The notes beneath the pieces are model-generated. The model was not told the origin of the DNA and made no database searches. It saw only the letters and a list, made by a program, of their open reading frames with translations. Shown here one piece after another: positions 35,566-45,725 of a stretch of 64,000 bases of DNA; position 1 is the first letter of the stretch; the number at the start of each line of letters is the position of its first letter. Source of the DNA: Cepaea nemoralis (Eukaryota > Mollusca > Gastropoda > Stylommatophora > Helicidae). The translations under genes were made by a program, and so were the position numbers. The stretch lies in assembly GCA_014155875.1 (NCBI GenBank), contig JACEFZ010014585.1, forward strand, positions 310,001 to 374,000, written 5' to 3'.

Positions 35566-36720
35566 GCCGTCATGGTTTGTTGCTGCCTTTGTGGATACCC
35601 ACACCGGTTTGGTTCAAATATTATCTGCCTTTACCATCATTGCCCAGAGAGGGGGGGGGGTAATGCATTGGTGGAGTGAAAACCAAATTGGTGAGAGGGT
35701 GGCAAGGGAAACAAAAAATGTAAAGATTGTAAAAATTTGTGCTAATACTGATGCTTGTTTTAATTTTTACAATAAGTAATTAAAAAAAAACACACACACA
35801 CACAGAGAGAAGGAAAAAATGAATGAACCCCTTACAAATAAGACCCAAAAAAAATTAGCAAGGAGGAAAGCATAACCAACTCCTTTTACTTCTACTATGT
35901 TGCAATAAATATGTACTACTATGCTATGCTAACACCATTCCTAGGAAAATCATTCTAGCAAATGGAATCACAGTTTGGAAAGTGGGATCATTATGATAAC
36001 TATTATCATCATTGCTGTACTATCAGTACTGTTATCACCCTCAGTAGGTCAAATGTTTAGTCACCATTATTATTGATGTATTTGGTTTAGTTGCATTATT
36101 ATTATAGTAACCTTTATTAATATATAACCTCATCTCCCATGAGACCCCCCCCCCCCCCCCTTCCCTCACTCATGGTTTGTTTGTTGCCTTTGCTGACACC
36201 CTCACCCTTTGGTTCCAAAAATTATCCTGCCTTTACCATCATTACCCATTAGTGTGAGTGGGTCAAATGGGTGAGAGTGGGACTATCACTATTTTCATTG
36301 CGTACTTATCATTGCATTTATTAGCATTGCTGTTATCACCCTTAGTAGTTTTATTCCTTGTCATTATTATTGTAGATGCATTTCATGTAAACACCATTCC
36401 TAGGATAAGCATTTTAGCAAATGGAATCACATGTTTAACTATTATTATCATTGCTGTTTATTATCATTGCTGTTATTGTTATCACCCTTAGCAGTTTTAC
36501 TCTTTGTCATTATTATTATAGATGTATTTCATGTAAACACCATTCCTAAGAAAATCATTTTAGCAAATGGAAGCACATGTTTAACCATTATTATCATTGC
36601 TGTTACTGTTATCACCCTTAGCAGTTTTATTCCTTGTCATTATTATTATAGATGTATTTCATGTAAACACCATTCCTAAGATAATCATTTTAGCAAATGG
36701 AATCACAGGTATAACTATTA
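35566..36720 (+). repeat. Second copy of 33150-34304
   Basis: The sequence repeats 33150-34304 almost exactly, displaced by about 2.4 kb. Differences are mostly single-base indels in or near short runs (for example TTATCCTGCC against TTATCTGCC), a pattern more typical of uncorrected read errors than of ageing. It may be a real duplication or an assembly duplication of one locus. Confidence 0.85.
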
Positions 36721-37286
36721 TTATCATCGCTGTTTATTATCATTGCTGTTTAACAATAACAGTGTTATTGTTATTGCTATCACTATCACCCTTAGCAATT
36801 TTAATTATTCCTTGTCATTATTAATATTATAACATTTGGTTGTTATTTGCATTATTATCATTGTAATCATTATAAATATATATGGCTTTGTAAACCCGTA
36901 AACTGTACATCCCCCTTTCCCACCTTTTTGATACTGTGATTGTTGTCTTTGCTGCCACCCTCGCCGGTTGGTTCCAAACAGTTTTGTGCACCGCCATGTT
37001 TATCAACACCGAGGGTGATGGTACTTGGTAGGAGTTTTGGAGCTGACAGGAGAGCGGGGCGGCAAGGGAAATAATAGCAGCCCACTACCATCACGCTGTT
37101 GATTTAAAATATTTCCTTAAAACAATGTCAATGGAGAAATGTTTAAATGTATAAAATATTTGTAAATTTTGCGCATATGTCACCTACACTCCCACATGCA
37201 ACGCTCTGTAAAAACACGAACAATACAATTCGCAACAATTTTAACACTCAATAAAAGTTTAAAAAAAAAAAAATTCTCCATTTTCC

Positions 37287-37393
37287 TGTCAGTAGGAAAG
37301 CGGGTTGGTGGCCCTCCAGTGCGGAGGCCAAAGGATAATATCCGGGGTAGGGGCCTATTCCCTTGCGCCGTCACATAGGTCTACCACACACAC

Positions 37394-37424
<31 letters not shown>

Positions 37425-37794
37425 CACTGGGACTCGAACTCAGGTGCCCGGTAACTATTTAGTCTACTTATCTATATAAGTATTCTACATCCATGGGGCT
37501 TACCTCACTGTCTTTGAATGGGCTCGAAAGCGGTCGGGGGAAGCCGAGGCGGCCGGCGGAGGTACTTGGTCGCGCCCGCGCGCCATGGACCGGAAGTAGT
37601 CATCACGACAACCGGAAGTGGTCACCCAGACCCAAGAAAATACCCGCCAATTTCTGAAAAAATGTGGTCCGAAATGGATCCGGTTTTTGACGTCATCAAT
37701 ATGGAGGCACACCTTTCGTAGAGTAAAAAATGACGTCATCAGCTGGATCCGGATCCATATTTACTAAGTAGTTTGCGTGTCTCCTACTACTACT
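37287..37794. repeat. Distal right arm of element 1
   Basis: Reverse complement of 20479-20966, including the GGATCCGGATCC palindrome near 37744-37755, a CA microsatellite (37384-37428) and the GC-rich CGGCCGGCGG stretch. It ends ...CTCCTACTACTACT at 37794, followed by CACGAG. Confidence 0.92.
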
Positions 37795-37800
37795 CACGAG

Positions 37801-37934
37801 CACGCACAGATGAAGATCCGTAAAACATATACGAACAAACAGATATTTTCCCACGTTGCTGTCTGTACAAGACAAGATTAAGTGATAACAATCGGGACAA
37901 TTGGTTTAACCATTTACTAGTAGTGCACCGTAGG
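37801..37934 (-). pseudogene. Continuation of the LINE split by element 1
   Basis: The minus strand ends with FYGSSSVRARD against the CTCGTG target copy. I read the GSSS stretch as a decayed start of the RNase H domain (normally TDGS). The rest of that domain is at 19917-20472. The evidence is weak because the local frame is damaged. Confidence 0.4.
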
Positions 37935-38110
37935 TTGGGTGCTGTAGGTAGTTAGCGCACTCGTCTGCTGGCACGGTGATTCTTGGTTCAAATTCTCTTT
38001 GAGGTCAACAGATTTTGCGAACTATGTAGCTGCGAGACCTCATAAAAATGGTCATCAGAAAATAGTCTGTGAAGTTAATGGTGGCCAGTGTAATACCCCA
38101 TCATCCCCTT
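37935..38110 (+). mobile_element. tRNA-derived SINE, family D
   Basis: A tRNA-like head reads GTAGGTAGTTAGCGCACTCG (A-box region), then TGCTGGCACGGTGATTCTTG and the B box GGTTCAAATTC near 37985. The body continues to about 38110. Base changes in the T loop and missing acceptor pairing argue against a functional tRNA. Confidence 0.65.
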
Positions 38111-38519
38111 GTGTTCCGATTAGTCTAAAACCATATTTGTGTCACGAAAAATGGAAACCAGGTCTTTATTATAGCTAATACCGTATATAGCTAATACCGT
38201 AAACAATACGTAAAGGAACAAGTAAATATGGCGACGTTCCGATAAATTTGTTACTCTCATCTTCAGTGTATCCCAGAGATGAAGAATGTTGTGTTTCTGC
38301 TAAAGACCATTTGGGTGTTTATAACACCATTCGCTGGTCATAGCTGAAAAGTAAACCAGGCATATTTGGTCAAACAATTAATTAACTCACCCTTAGTGTG
38401 ATGGCAGGTACTGCGTCCCTTTTGGTGAGGCGTGTGGTGTTAGGTGGTAGTGGTGGTGATGCTACACGCATGTGCTGTTCCATGCATCAATCATTTTGAA
38501 GTGTAGTCGACTCTTCTTC
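38111..38519. other. No recognisable gene
   Basis: Short tandem CTAATACCGTA words near 38175-38205 and an ATATGGCGACGTT word (also in the 56643-56810 repeats) are the only features noted. Confidence 0.5.
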
Positions 38520-38720
38520 TTATTCTTCTTCTTCTTCTCCTTCTTCTTCTTCTGCGTTCATCCGGAGTTTTATTTTTTGGGACGTGATTGCGTTGTGCCT
38601 GTTTACAGTAGAGCTGTGTTCTTGCGCCGTTAGCCGACACATCCGACTTCTGTGGGCATTTGTTGACCGGATTAATCTTCCCGGGGGTTTCTTAGAACGT
38701 CTGAATCTTGTTGTGGTGTT
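38520..38720 (-). repeat. Dispersed repeat with (GAA)n tail
   Basis: On the minus strand the sequence runs GGTCAACAAATGCCCACAG, GTCGGATGTGTCGGC, GGCACAACGCAATCACGTCC, AACTCCGGATGAACG and ends in a GAA-rich tail. A close copy lies at 60580-60725 in the same orientation. Both lie just past the C-terminal end of an RNase H-type LINE, so it may be the LINE 3' UTR or a SINE using that 3' end. Confidence 0.7.
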
Positions 38721-39109
38721 ATCCCCCATTCCAGCTGGCCCATATAGAACAGCCAAAGACATCCTGGTCAGCCCTCAAGGGAAGGCAGGGGCAGACCATG
38801 GGCATTCCCCGCCATCCAAGGAGGCTTCCATAATTGCAGAGCCGACACACAATACTCTGGTACTGGGCTCACCAAAGGAATCGTCACGTCCTGCACATGG
38901 CTGCTTAGTCTCACTTCCGTATATTGGGCCTTCCGTTCACCATAGGCTGTTCTTCCGGAAACCAGAAGAATGCAGTCTGCAGATGGCATCCACACAGTGA
39001 GCTTTCAATTCGAACTTTCCACGTAATGGATTTGCTAGCCAAGCAATATTCCATTTCATGCCTCTAGGATGCTTTTGTAACCGACATACCTGTGGTATGA
39101 AGTGTGGCA

Positions 39110-41802
39110 GTCTAAGTACTTCTTCATGTTTCTTTAGATGTCAACCTGAATGTAGTTAAAGTAAGCTGCGGTCAACTTGAGCTTGTTGATATCTCCATAG
39201 AGCATGTCCTCAAATGAAGCAGGCGTGGGCCAAAATATCTTTCTCTGTTCTGCATATATTGGGCACTCCTGCAGCAAATGTTTAGCTGTCATTTTACCAG
39301 TTCCACAATTACATCCATCGGTATCTCCTATCTTTAGTTTATTGAACAAGTGGTATTTTAGCCTGTTATGTCATGTACGGAGTCTGAAGATTGCTACTTG
39401 TTCTCTTCGGTCGAGTTTTTAATATGCATCATCCTTCTAGTGGCCTGAATGCTCTGATTCCCATTTGGTTCTATCAGTGCTTTTCATAAACCTCTTTGCC
39501 TCATTATAGGTTATGTCTATGTCAGGCTGTGGTAGTCATCCGCCCTCTTTTGCTAGTCTGTCAGCCTCTTCATTTCCAGGTATACTGCAATGTGATGGGA
39601 TCCACTGTATTTTTGGATTTCTGGCATAGACCATGGAATCTTAGGTTGGCTAGTTCTGTGTTGTTTTTGTTCTTCAGTATTGAGACTACTGACTTTGCAT
39701 CTGTGAAGATAGCTATTTGCTTCTCTTTATTTGCTTCCACCAAGAGCATTTCTGCTGCAGTTTTCAAAGCCTCTACCTCCGCTTTGAAGTTACTTACTCC
39801 ATTTTTTAAATTTAAGAAAATTCCTCCTCCTCCATTTTCTATTGAATTTTTGGCCGATCCATCTGTATATGCATGGGTCCAATTGCTGCTTGGGTAATGT
39901 TCTTTTATGTAGTTGAGGGTTATTTATCTTCTTTCGGTTTCATTCTGAGTGCTCTTTTTTTTTCAATACCAGGAATGTTTTCTATCATCTCAGGCAGTTG
40001 CTGCTGTCTCCAAGCTGGGAAGTTGTGTGCATTGTAAATGGATTTGACTGTTGATATGTTAATTATGGGATCTGCCCTAATCTTTCGTTTTGCAGTTTCT
40101 ACAAAATTGCTACGCTTCAGTCTTCCCTTTCCAAAACCATTAAATCTGTTATACATAGGGTGGTCTGTCAATCTTCTTATTATTTCTGCTTGTTGCTGGG
40201 CTCTACTATCTCTTCTATCCTACATTGGTTGTAAACAAGTGATCTTTTCAAGTTCATTAATAGGTGTTGTCTTCAGGCTTCCAGTTATGATTCGCATTCC
40301 TTGATTTTGGACTCTTGAGAACTTTCTCATCTGCTCCCCACGTTGTACCAGCAAGCTTTTTCATGATTGCCATTCTTTGCCTTGCTCTTGTTCGATTTTT
40401 CTCAACCTGTGTCTTCCATGTCAGGGGACGATCAAAGGTGACTCCTAGACGGTTTGGATTTTTTTCGTGGCGCAATATTTTTCCATTCAATACCAGCTTA
40501 GGTTGCTGAGTTTTATTTGAGAGGGAGAACACGGTGCATGTTGTTTTCTCCTCACTTATCTTCACTAGCCATGATTTCGACCAGTTCTCTAGCGCTAATA
40601 AGGCTTGCTGTATTCTGCTGTTAGCTATACTAATATATTCTTCAGATGTCCATATGGCTAGGTCATCTGCAAAGGAGGATGTGTGTACTCTGGCTGGAAA
40701 ATTTTCCGTGATGTCATTATATATGCTAGGATAATGTTGGTGAAAGAACTCCTCCTTGGGGGACACCTTGCTCCAACAGCATCATTTTGCTGGTTTGTCC
40801 TTCTACTTTTGTCCTGGCAGTTCTGTTCTTAAGGTAGTGGCTGATCCATTTGTACATTTTTCCACAAACATGTATTTTTTGCAGTTTTACTTTCAGTCCT
40901 TCCTTCCATACTTTATCAAATGCTTTTTCTAAATCTATCCAGACCGCTAGTGTGTGCTTTTTCTCTTGGAAGGTGTCCTCTATTTCCTGAGATATATAGG
41001 TTATTTGATCTTCAGTGAATCTGTACTTTCTGAATCCTGCTTGGTGTGGTGTTAAGAGTTGGTTTTCTTCCAGATGCCATTTCAGCCTGCCATTGATAAT
41101 GCGTTTCATTAATTTTCCTACACAGCTAAGTAGACTGATAGGTCGATAGCCATTTGGTTCTTCCAGGTCTTTTCCTTTCTTTGGGACTGGTATTAGTGTT
41201 AGCTTCCTTCCATGCCTGTGGGACTATTCCTCTTTCCAGCGGTACTTTAGGACTGCTGGTAGTTTCTTTTCTACCTTAGTGCCTAGTCCTATTAGCATTT
41301 CATTTGTGATTCCATCCTTTCCTGGTGATTTCTTCTTTGTTATGGTATTCATTGTTGTTCCATTTCTTCCATTGTTAGATTTGCCATCATATATTCTGCT
41401 GTTGTCTCTGTATTACTATCATGTATCTGTATATCTTTGATATCTTTCTTCTGTTCGATTGTAATATCAGTGTGGTTTGCACTGGCATAGTGTTCCATTA
41501 GTGCATGTGCAGATTTTTCCCCTGTAAGCAAGGCATTTCCTTGTTTAATAGTTATTTGTTTGTTTCTAGGTCCTTCATTGTTTATGGCTTTCACAAGTTT
41601 CCATAGTTTGTTTCATCCCTGTCAAAGTTCAGGTTTTCTGTTTTTTCCCTTCAACAATCTCTTGTTGTTTGATTTACTGTTCTTTCATATTTTGCTGAGA
41701 ATGTTTTGAGAGAGATGCTTGTTTCAGTTGTTTGTTCTATCTCTGCTGTCTTCCTGGCATCTTCAACTTTGTCCTCCAAAATTTGCAGTTCTTCAGTCCA
41801 GT
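39110..41802 (-). pseudogene. RNase H-type LINE: RT, RNase H and C-terminus; host of element 2
   Basis: Reading down from 41802, the linker NYKPYWTEELQ follows the endonuclease. Next come RT motifs: TPHQAGFRKYR, WIDLEKAFDKVW, GVPQGGVLSPTL (near 40740) and FADDLAIW (the FADD catalytic box, near 40660). Then come thumb sequence and an RNase H domain with YTDGSAKN (near 39850), VEALKTA, FTDAKSVV, and in a shifted frame IPGNEEADRLAKEGG (near 39550). The end has IGDTDGCNCGTG ... HLLQECPIY, a C-rich domain typical of this LINE group (I/LOA/R1-like). Frameshifts and stops make it inactive. Confidence 0.92.
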
Positions 41803-41808
41803 ATGGTT
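41803..41808. other. Left target-site duplication of element 2 (ATGGTT)
   Basis: ATGGTT recurs at 55271-55276. As with element 1, the base before it is T, so TATGGTT (7 bp) is formally possible if the element ended in ...CTAC. Symmetry of the ends favours 6 bp. Confidence 0.93.
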
Positions 41809-41853
41809 AGTAGTACGTTATGTCCTATTTGATTAGCATTTCTGGATTGTGGT

Positions 41854-42100
41854 GCTGGATTGACCCCAATCCAGCTGGGTTAGGGGTTAGGGGTTAGGGT
41901 TAGGGGTTAGGGTTAGGGGTTAGGGTTAGGGGTTAGGGTTAGGGGTTAGGGTTAGGGTTAGGGGTTAGGGTTAGGGGTTAGGGGTTAGGGGTTAGGGTTA
42001 GGGGTTAGGGTTAGGGTTTAGGGGTTAGGGTTATGTATTTTTTGGTCTTCTCCTAATTATACTTTCTGGATTGACCTCGCTGGATTGCCCCCAATCCAGG
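41854..42100. repeat. Telomere-like tract bracketed by hairpins, left end
   Basis: 41877-42033 is a mixed (TTAGGG)/(TTAGGGG) tract with the G-rich strand reading inward. Before it, GCTGGATTG and CAATCCAGC form a 9-bp stem with a 4-base loop (41854-41875). After it, CTGGATTG/CAATCCAG form the same stem (42080-42099). Each hairpin is preceded by another TCTGGATTG word. The mirror copy is at 54998-55225. Confidence 0.95.
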
Positions 42101-42234
42101 GCCGGTACGGTAGGTACTAAGGTCATATGTAAGGGTTGATAATTCTAATAAAAGACATGTTTCTAAGGGCAGATAACTGAGTTTGTGTATAATATTTTAA
42201 CTAATTTAAAAAAAATAAATTAAACAACAACCAA

Positions 42235-42345
42235 AGGCGCGCGGGGTGGTCGGGGCCAGCGCGGGCGACGAACGCGGGGGCGACCACGACCGGGTGGTCG
42301 CGTGGGCGCGGGTTCGAACCCTCGAGTCGCTCCGGGTGTCATATG
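42235..42345. repeat. GC-rich tRNA-like segment, left arm of element 2
   Basis: A strongly GC-rich stretch ends in a perfect B box, GGGTTCGAACCCTCG (near 42310). Upstream, GGGTGGTCGGGGCC and CGGGTGGTCGCG repeat each other. Mirrored at 54765-54875. It sits in AT-rich surroundings. A full cloverleaf is not obvious. Confidence 0.7.
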
Positions 42346-43130
42346 AAAGTTGTAAACAGTAAAAAGGTAAATATGGCGTGTATATGATCTGTAGTGGGTC
42401 GTAGTGGCCTATAAACTATCATCATGTAGATTACACCTCTTCAAATGAAAACCTTAAAACATTAAAGATGGCCAGTAGTAACGGTTGTAAGGGGTATGGC
42501 TTAGTGTTGTTTGATGTTAAGGGGTGGTTGAGTAGCCGAATAGTTAGTTAACTGCTTCGAAACACTGTCATCAAGTAGATTACACCTCTTCAAATGAAAA
42601 CCTTAAAAAAGTAAATATTGCCAGTATTAACGGTTGTAAGGGTCTGGCTTCGTGGTATTCGTTGTTAAGGGGTTGGTGAGTGGTGATGTACCTATATAAC
42701 AGTGCCCGAACACTGCCATCATATTGGTTACAACTCTTCAAATGAAAACCTTAAAAAAGTAAAGATGGTCGATAGTAAATGTTGTAGTGGGTGTGGCCTA
42801 GTGTTATTCGTTGTTAAGGAGTGGGTGAGCGGGGAAGTAGCTAAAGAAGTGCTTCTGGACATTTCAAAGGGGTGGGCGAGTGGCGAAGCGGCTAAATTAA
42901 TGCGTCGGTTCCTTGCTAAGAGACAGAGGAGTTGCTAGATAAAGGCTCTAGGTCGTTGTTAAGGGGCAGGTGGGTGTAAAAATAGCTAGATAACTGCTTC
43001 TGATCCTTGTTAAGAGGTGGGCGAGGGACGGAGTGGTTAGATAATTACGCCCGTTCCTTGGTAAGAGTTAGGGTGATCGAGTGGATAAGTGGGTAAATAA
43101 AGGCATGGAGGTCTACCACTGGCACATTCA
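42346..43130. repeat. Degenerate tandem tRNA-like modules, left arm of element 2
   Basis: Units of variable length repeat TTACACCTCTTCAAATGAAAAC, then GGTTGTAAGGG, then GGGTGGGTGAGTGGCGAAG...GCTAA (A-box-like), then GCTTC-GAACACT. The part GTGAGTGG-GAAGCGGCTAA...GC resembles the D-arm of Leu/Ser-type tRNAs, repeated about seven times and increasingly short after 42830. Mirrored at 53985-54710. Confidence 0.7.
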
Positions 43131-43339
43131 ACGCATAATGGCGGCGTCGGTCGTCAGAAGACCTAGGATATTTTCATTATATGTCTATTGTAAAGTGGTC
43201 GACTGTTTATTATAACGGTAGTTACTATTATCTGTAGTGGATGGGGCGTAAATACTATCATCATACCGGTTACAACTCTTCAAATGAAAACCTTAAATGT
43301 AAAGATGGCCGATAGGTTTAGTGGGTATGACTTTGTGAT

Positions 43340-43740
43340 ATTCATTGTTAAGGGGTGGGAGTGAGTGGATGAGTAATTAGATAAACGCTTCTGAACACTA
43401 TCATCGGGTTCGAATCCCAGTGGAGGCGGATCTAGTGGTAGAAGAAATATTGATAATTATCTGGTTACTTAGTTGTGATTTCGAGCTCTGGTGTTATTAA
43501 CCCGGTTATAGTTAGAAAAGTAGAGGTGGTGTGCTGGTTTCGGAGTATGTTTAGGTGATACCCCAGACACTGTGGAAGTGACAGGTTCGAATCTCGGAAC
43601 TTTGTCGTGGGTAAGATTTCCAGTCAACAACATGTGGGTCTCTAGTTGATCATAAGGGTTAGGGTCGCTTTGTCCGGCCTTGTCGCAGCGGCCACAAGTC
43701 CCACCGCTGATGAAAAACACAGGCACCAGATTTCACCATT
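43340..43740 (+). repeat. Two B-box-bearing tRNA-like segments, left arm of element 2
   Basis: GGGTTCGAATCCCAGTGG (near 43405) preceded by GTGGATGAGTAATTAGATAA, and GGTTCGAATCTCGGAAC (near 43583) preceded by GTGTGCTGGTTTCGG, each look like a tRNA T-arm with an upstream A-box-like word. Mirror copies occupy 53340-53700. These could be SINE remnants recruited into the arms. Confidence 0.7.
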
Positions 43741-45059
43741 GTACCTACGAGTTACAAAATATAACCTAACTTAAAAATCAAAATATGATATACCCAATAC
43801 CATAACAGGTGTTACAAAAAATCGATACGCATCTTCATAACGGCTAATCCATGGGATTATCATCCTCGTAATGACCAAGTCGGGTTATTGATATTTCTGA
43901 TATTTCCGCTATTGCAAATAGTTCGCGATATTAATAAAGGTTCATAACAAGGTTGGAAGAGGATTAAGGGATTAACACCTATTGTCGGGACATCCAATAA
44001 AAATCAATAACACTACCCTCGATTTTTCTCATAATTGCCGATTGGAGATCATGGGCTAGGTGTATGTGTCCTTATGCAGTTAAAACAAGTGGTATGAGTA
44101 GGAGATATCACAAACAGTATCAGCATGTGCCACTCTGATCTTAATTATCAGTAGTTCGTTATTCTTGTGACATTGAAAACGCTCGTGGTGTGAAGACGGA
44201 TGGTGTACTATGTTATTGGGCGGTGTATATAGATTGACCAGTATGTGAAGTTGATAAGGTCACCCCTGTCAGCGTATCGTAGCTGTGTTGTGAATTGTCG
44301 CCTATTACATCCAGGTATAAAAATAACCAAAAATATTTCACATCAACTCAGACATGCCTCTATATAGCTGCACTGCGAACATGGCTAGAGTCTACTTTAG
44401 GAAAGTATCGTGTATCTGTGTATACGGGTTTACCACTGCTTATAGATGTGTGCAGTATTATTGGAAAGCGGCCGTTATGTCTACATTATCAAAGTATGTT
44501 GCCTTACAGAGCTGGTATAGTGTCTATGTGTCTGCTTTGCTCCCTTGTAGTATTTGGAGGGAATTTCATGTGGGTGTCTAGTGAACTTTTTAAAAACTAT
44601 GTCTCAGAATCCACAACGCCACTGGCATTAGAGGCATTTCAGCTTGTCTGCTCATCTGACCTCGCTTCACAGTCATACAAAAGTACGGGTTCTATGTAGT
44701 ACTTAAACACTCCTTTTATTTCTCATTACAGTTGACAACTTTATATTAGTCAGTATGTTTTCCAACTTGCAAAAGACAACCTTCATCACAGCGATTCTTG
44801 TTCCAACGCTTTAAAGCCACCTCCCATCAGACATTGTTGTCTTTCTTGTAGGCTCACGGCTACTGTTTCCCCATTTCAAGCTCCATACCTCTACTCGTAT
44901 GTATTAGTGTGGTAGAAGTAAACCAACATCTCACAAGATAGACATGTATTACCACAATGTATATGGACCTGTGGGTAATGGGTACAACCGGTCAAAGAGG
45001 GCGTTGTATCTGTCACATGCGTATGGATACAGCCGAGACGCGTCTTTAAGAGGGATACT
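43741..45059. other. Left arm of element 2: no recognisable gene
   Basis: 43741-44290 is AT-rich with no feature. An open frame at 44295-44699 (plus) is not kept in the mirror copy, where the longest frame (52371-52709, minus) uses another register, so I do not call a gene. Mirrored in the right arm at about 52000-53340. Confidence 0.6.
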
Positions 45060-45190
45060 ACAGAAAAAAAAACGGTGTTCTGTTGGTGATCGAACCAGGG
45101 GACCTAACTCGTGATGACCACCTATGTACTGGAGTGATTCTTCCCCCTCGTCAAAATGTCGCCGGAAGTTTAAAAGGGTCTCCCTTCTCT
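45060..45190 (-). other. tRNA-like segment followed by T run, left arm of element 2
   Basis: On the minus strand, CACGAGTTAGGTCCCCTGG-TTCGATC-ACC has the layout of a variable region and T loop, followed after about 15 bases by a run of 8 to 9 T residues, as in a polymerase III terminator. The mirror copy on the plus strand is 51905-52008. The T-stem pairs poorly, so a functional tRNA is unlikely; a polymerase III promoter is possible. Confidence 0.45.
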
Positions 45191-45339
45191 ATCGTTTCTA
45201 TGTCCGAGTCGTCATAGGGTCACCAAGTAACAGCAAAGAACACGAAACTACTACTACCGAGGCCTCTATACACCACAAGGCAGTTTCGAATACAGTATAC
45301 ACAACTATAACCAAGTCATCACTGTGTTCGACTAACCCA

Positions 45340-45725
45340 TTCTCATAGACATAGAGGAGAGATGTGAGCACCGAGGCCAGTTGGGGTAGGTGTACCTTTT
45401 ACTTAATAGCAATCGGGTCATACACCGACGAGTGTTTAGCTATTTTTAATCAGCCTGTATAATATTACCTGTGAACACAACAAGCTTCCCCGGATCAATC
45501 TTAGGTGTCTCATATAACATGACATATCATGTACCCGCTGGCCTGACCAGCGCAGTTACCGCGGCTCAGAGCAGACATTTACACTTTCATTAACTCTTCT
45601 GCCTGGCCAAATGGGTCTTTGCATCTTTCCGCAGAAACCTATTTCCAATGCCAATATATGTTTTTCAATGTGTCGGCTCATTGCCACATTTCACATCCAG
45701 ACAAAAGTACAGGTTCTATGTTCCA
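45340..45725 (-). repeat. Module shared with element 1, left arm of element 2
   Basis: Reverse complement of 51350-51735. It corresponds to 24000-24390 of element 1: both contain a GCAATGAGC/ACAATGAGC start, TTGTTGTGTTC, TCATGTTA-ATGAG, GTGTATGA-CC and the TAGTCG-AC...GATGACTTGG stretch. Confidence 0.85.

Larger units (their letters stand above)
28869..37272 (+). mobile_element. Tx1/L1-like non-LTR retrotransposon insertion, 8.4 kb
   Basis: A 5'-truncated copy begins within the endonuclease and ends in about 13 A residues, flanked by 14-bp duplications. It carries one long, nearly intact ORF2 (to 31977) and an unusually long 3' region of about 5.3 kb made of degenerate tandem units. It splits the right arm of element 1, so it is younger than that element. 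The LINE codes on the plus strand, whereas the LINEs hosting elements 1 and 2 code on the minus strand. Confidence 0.92.
20479..37794. mobile_element. Giant foldback transposon, element 1 (17.3 kb with nested inserts)
   Basis: The ends are AGTAGTAGGAGACACG on the left and its complement on the right (with one extra TAG), flanked by CACGAG duplications. The left arm covers 20479-23225. The right arm is its reverse complement at 26745-28868, continued at 37287-37794 after an 8.4-kb LINE insertion. The arms contain 235-bp and 158-bp tandem repeats, mirrored on both sides. The loop (23226-26744) has head-to-tail copies of a module shared with element 2, plus a SINE and an RTE LINE. AG...CT ends with 6-bp duplications are known for Polinton/Maverick elements; Dada or IS3EU types remain possible. 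No transposase, integrase or DNA polymerase gene is visible, so it looks non-autonomous. Confidence 0.88.

Noticed and set aside
41877..42033. A chromosome end, from the TTAGGG-type repeats
   Set aside because: Only about 157 bp, interrupted by variants, flanked by unique sequence on both sides, and mirrored inside a transposon.
42235..43740. Genuine tRNA genes, from perfect B boxes
   Set aside because: No complete cloverleaf with paired acceptor and anticodon stems could be drawn. They are called tRNA-like.
44295..44699. A 134-residue gene in the left arm of element 2
   Set aside because: The mirror copy keeps a different, shorter frame, so selection on a protein is not supported.
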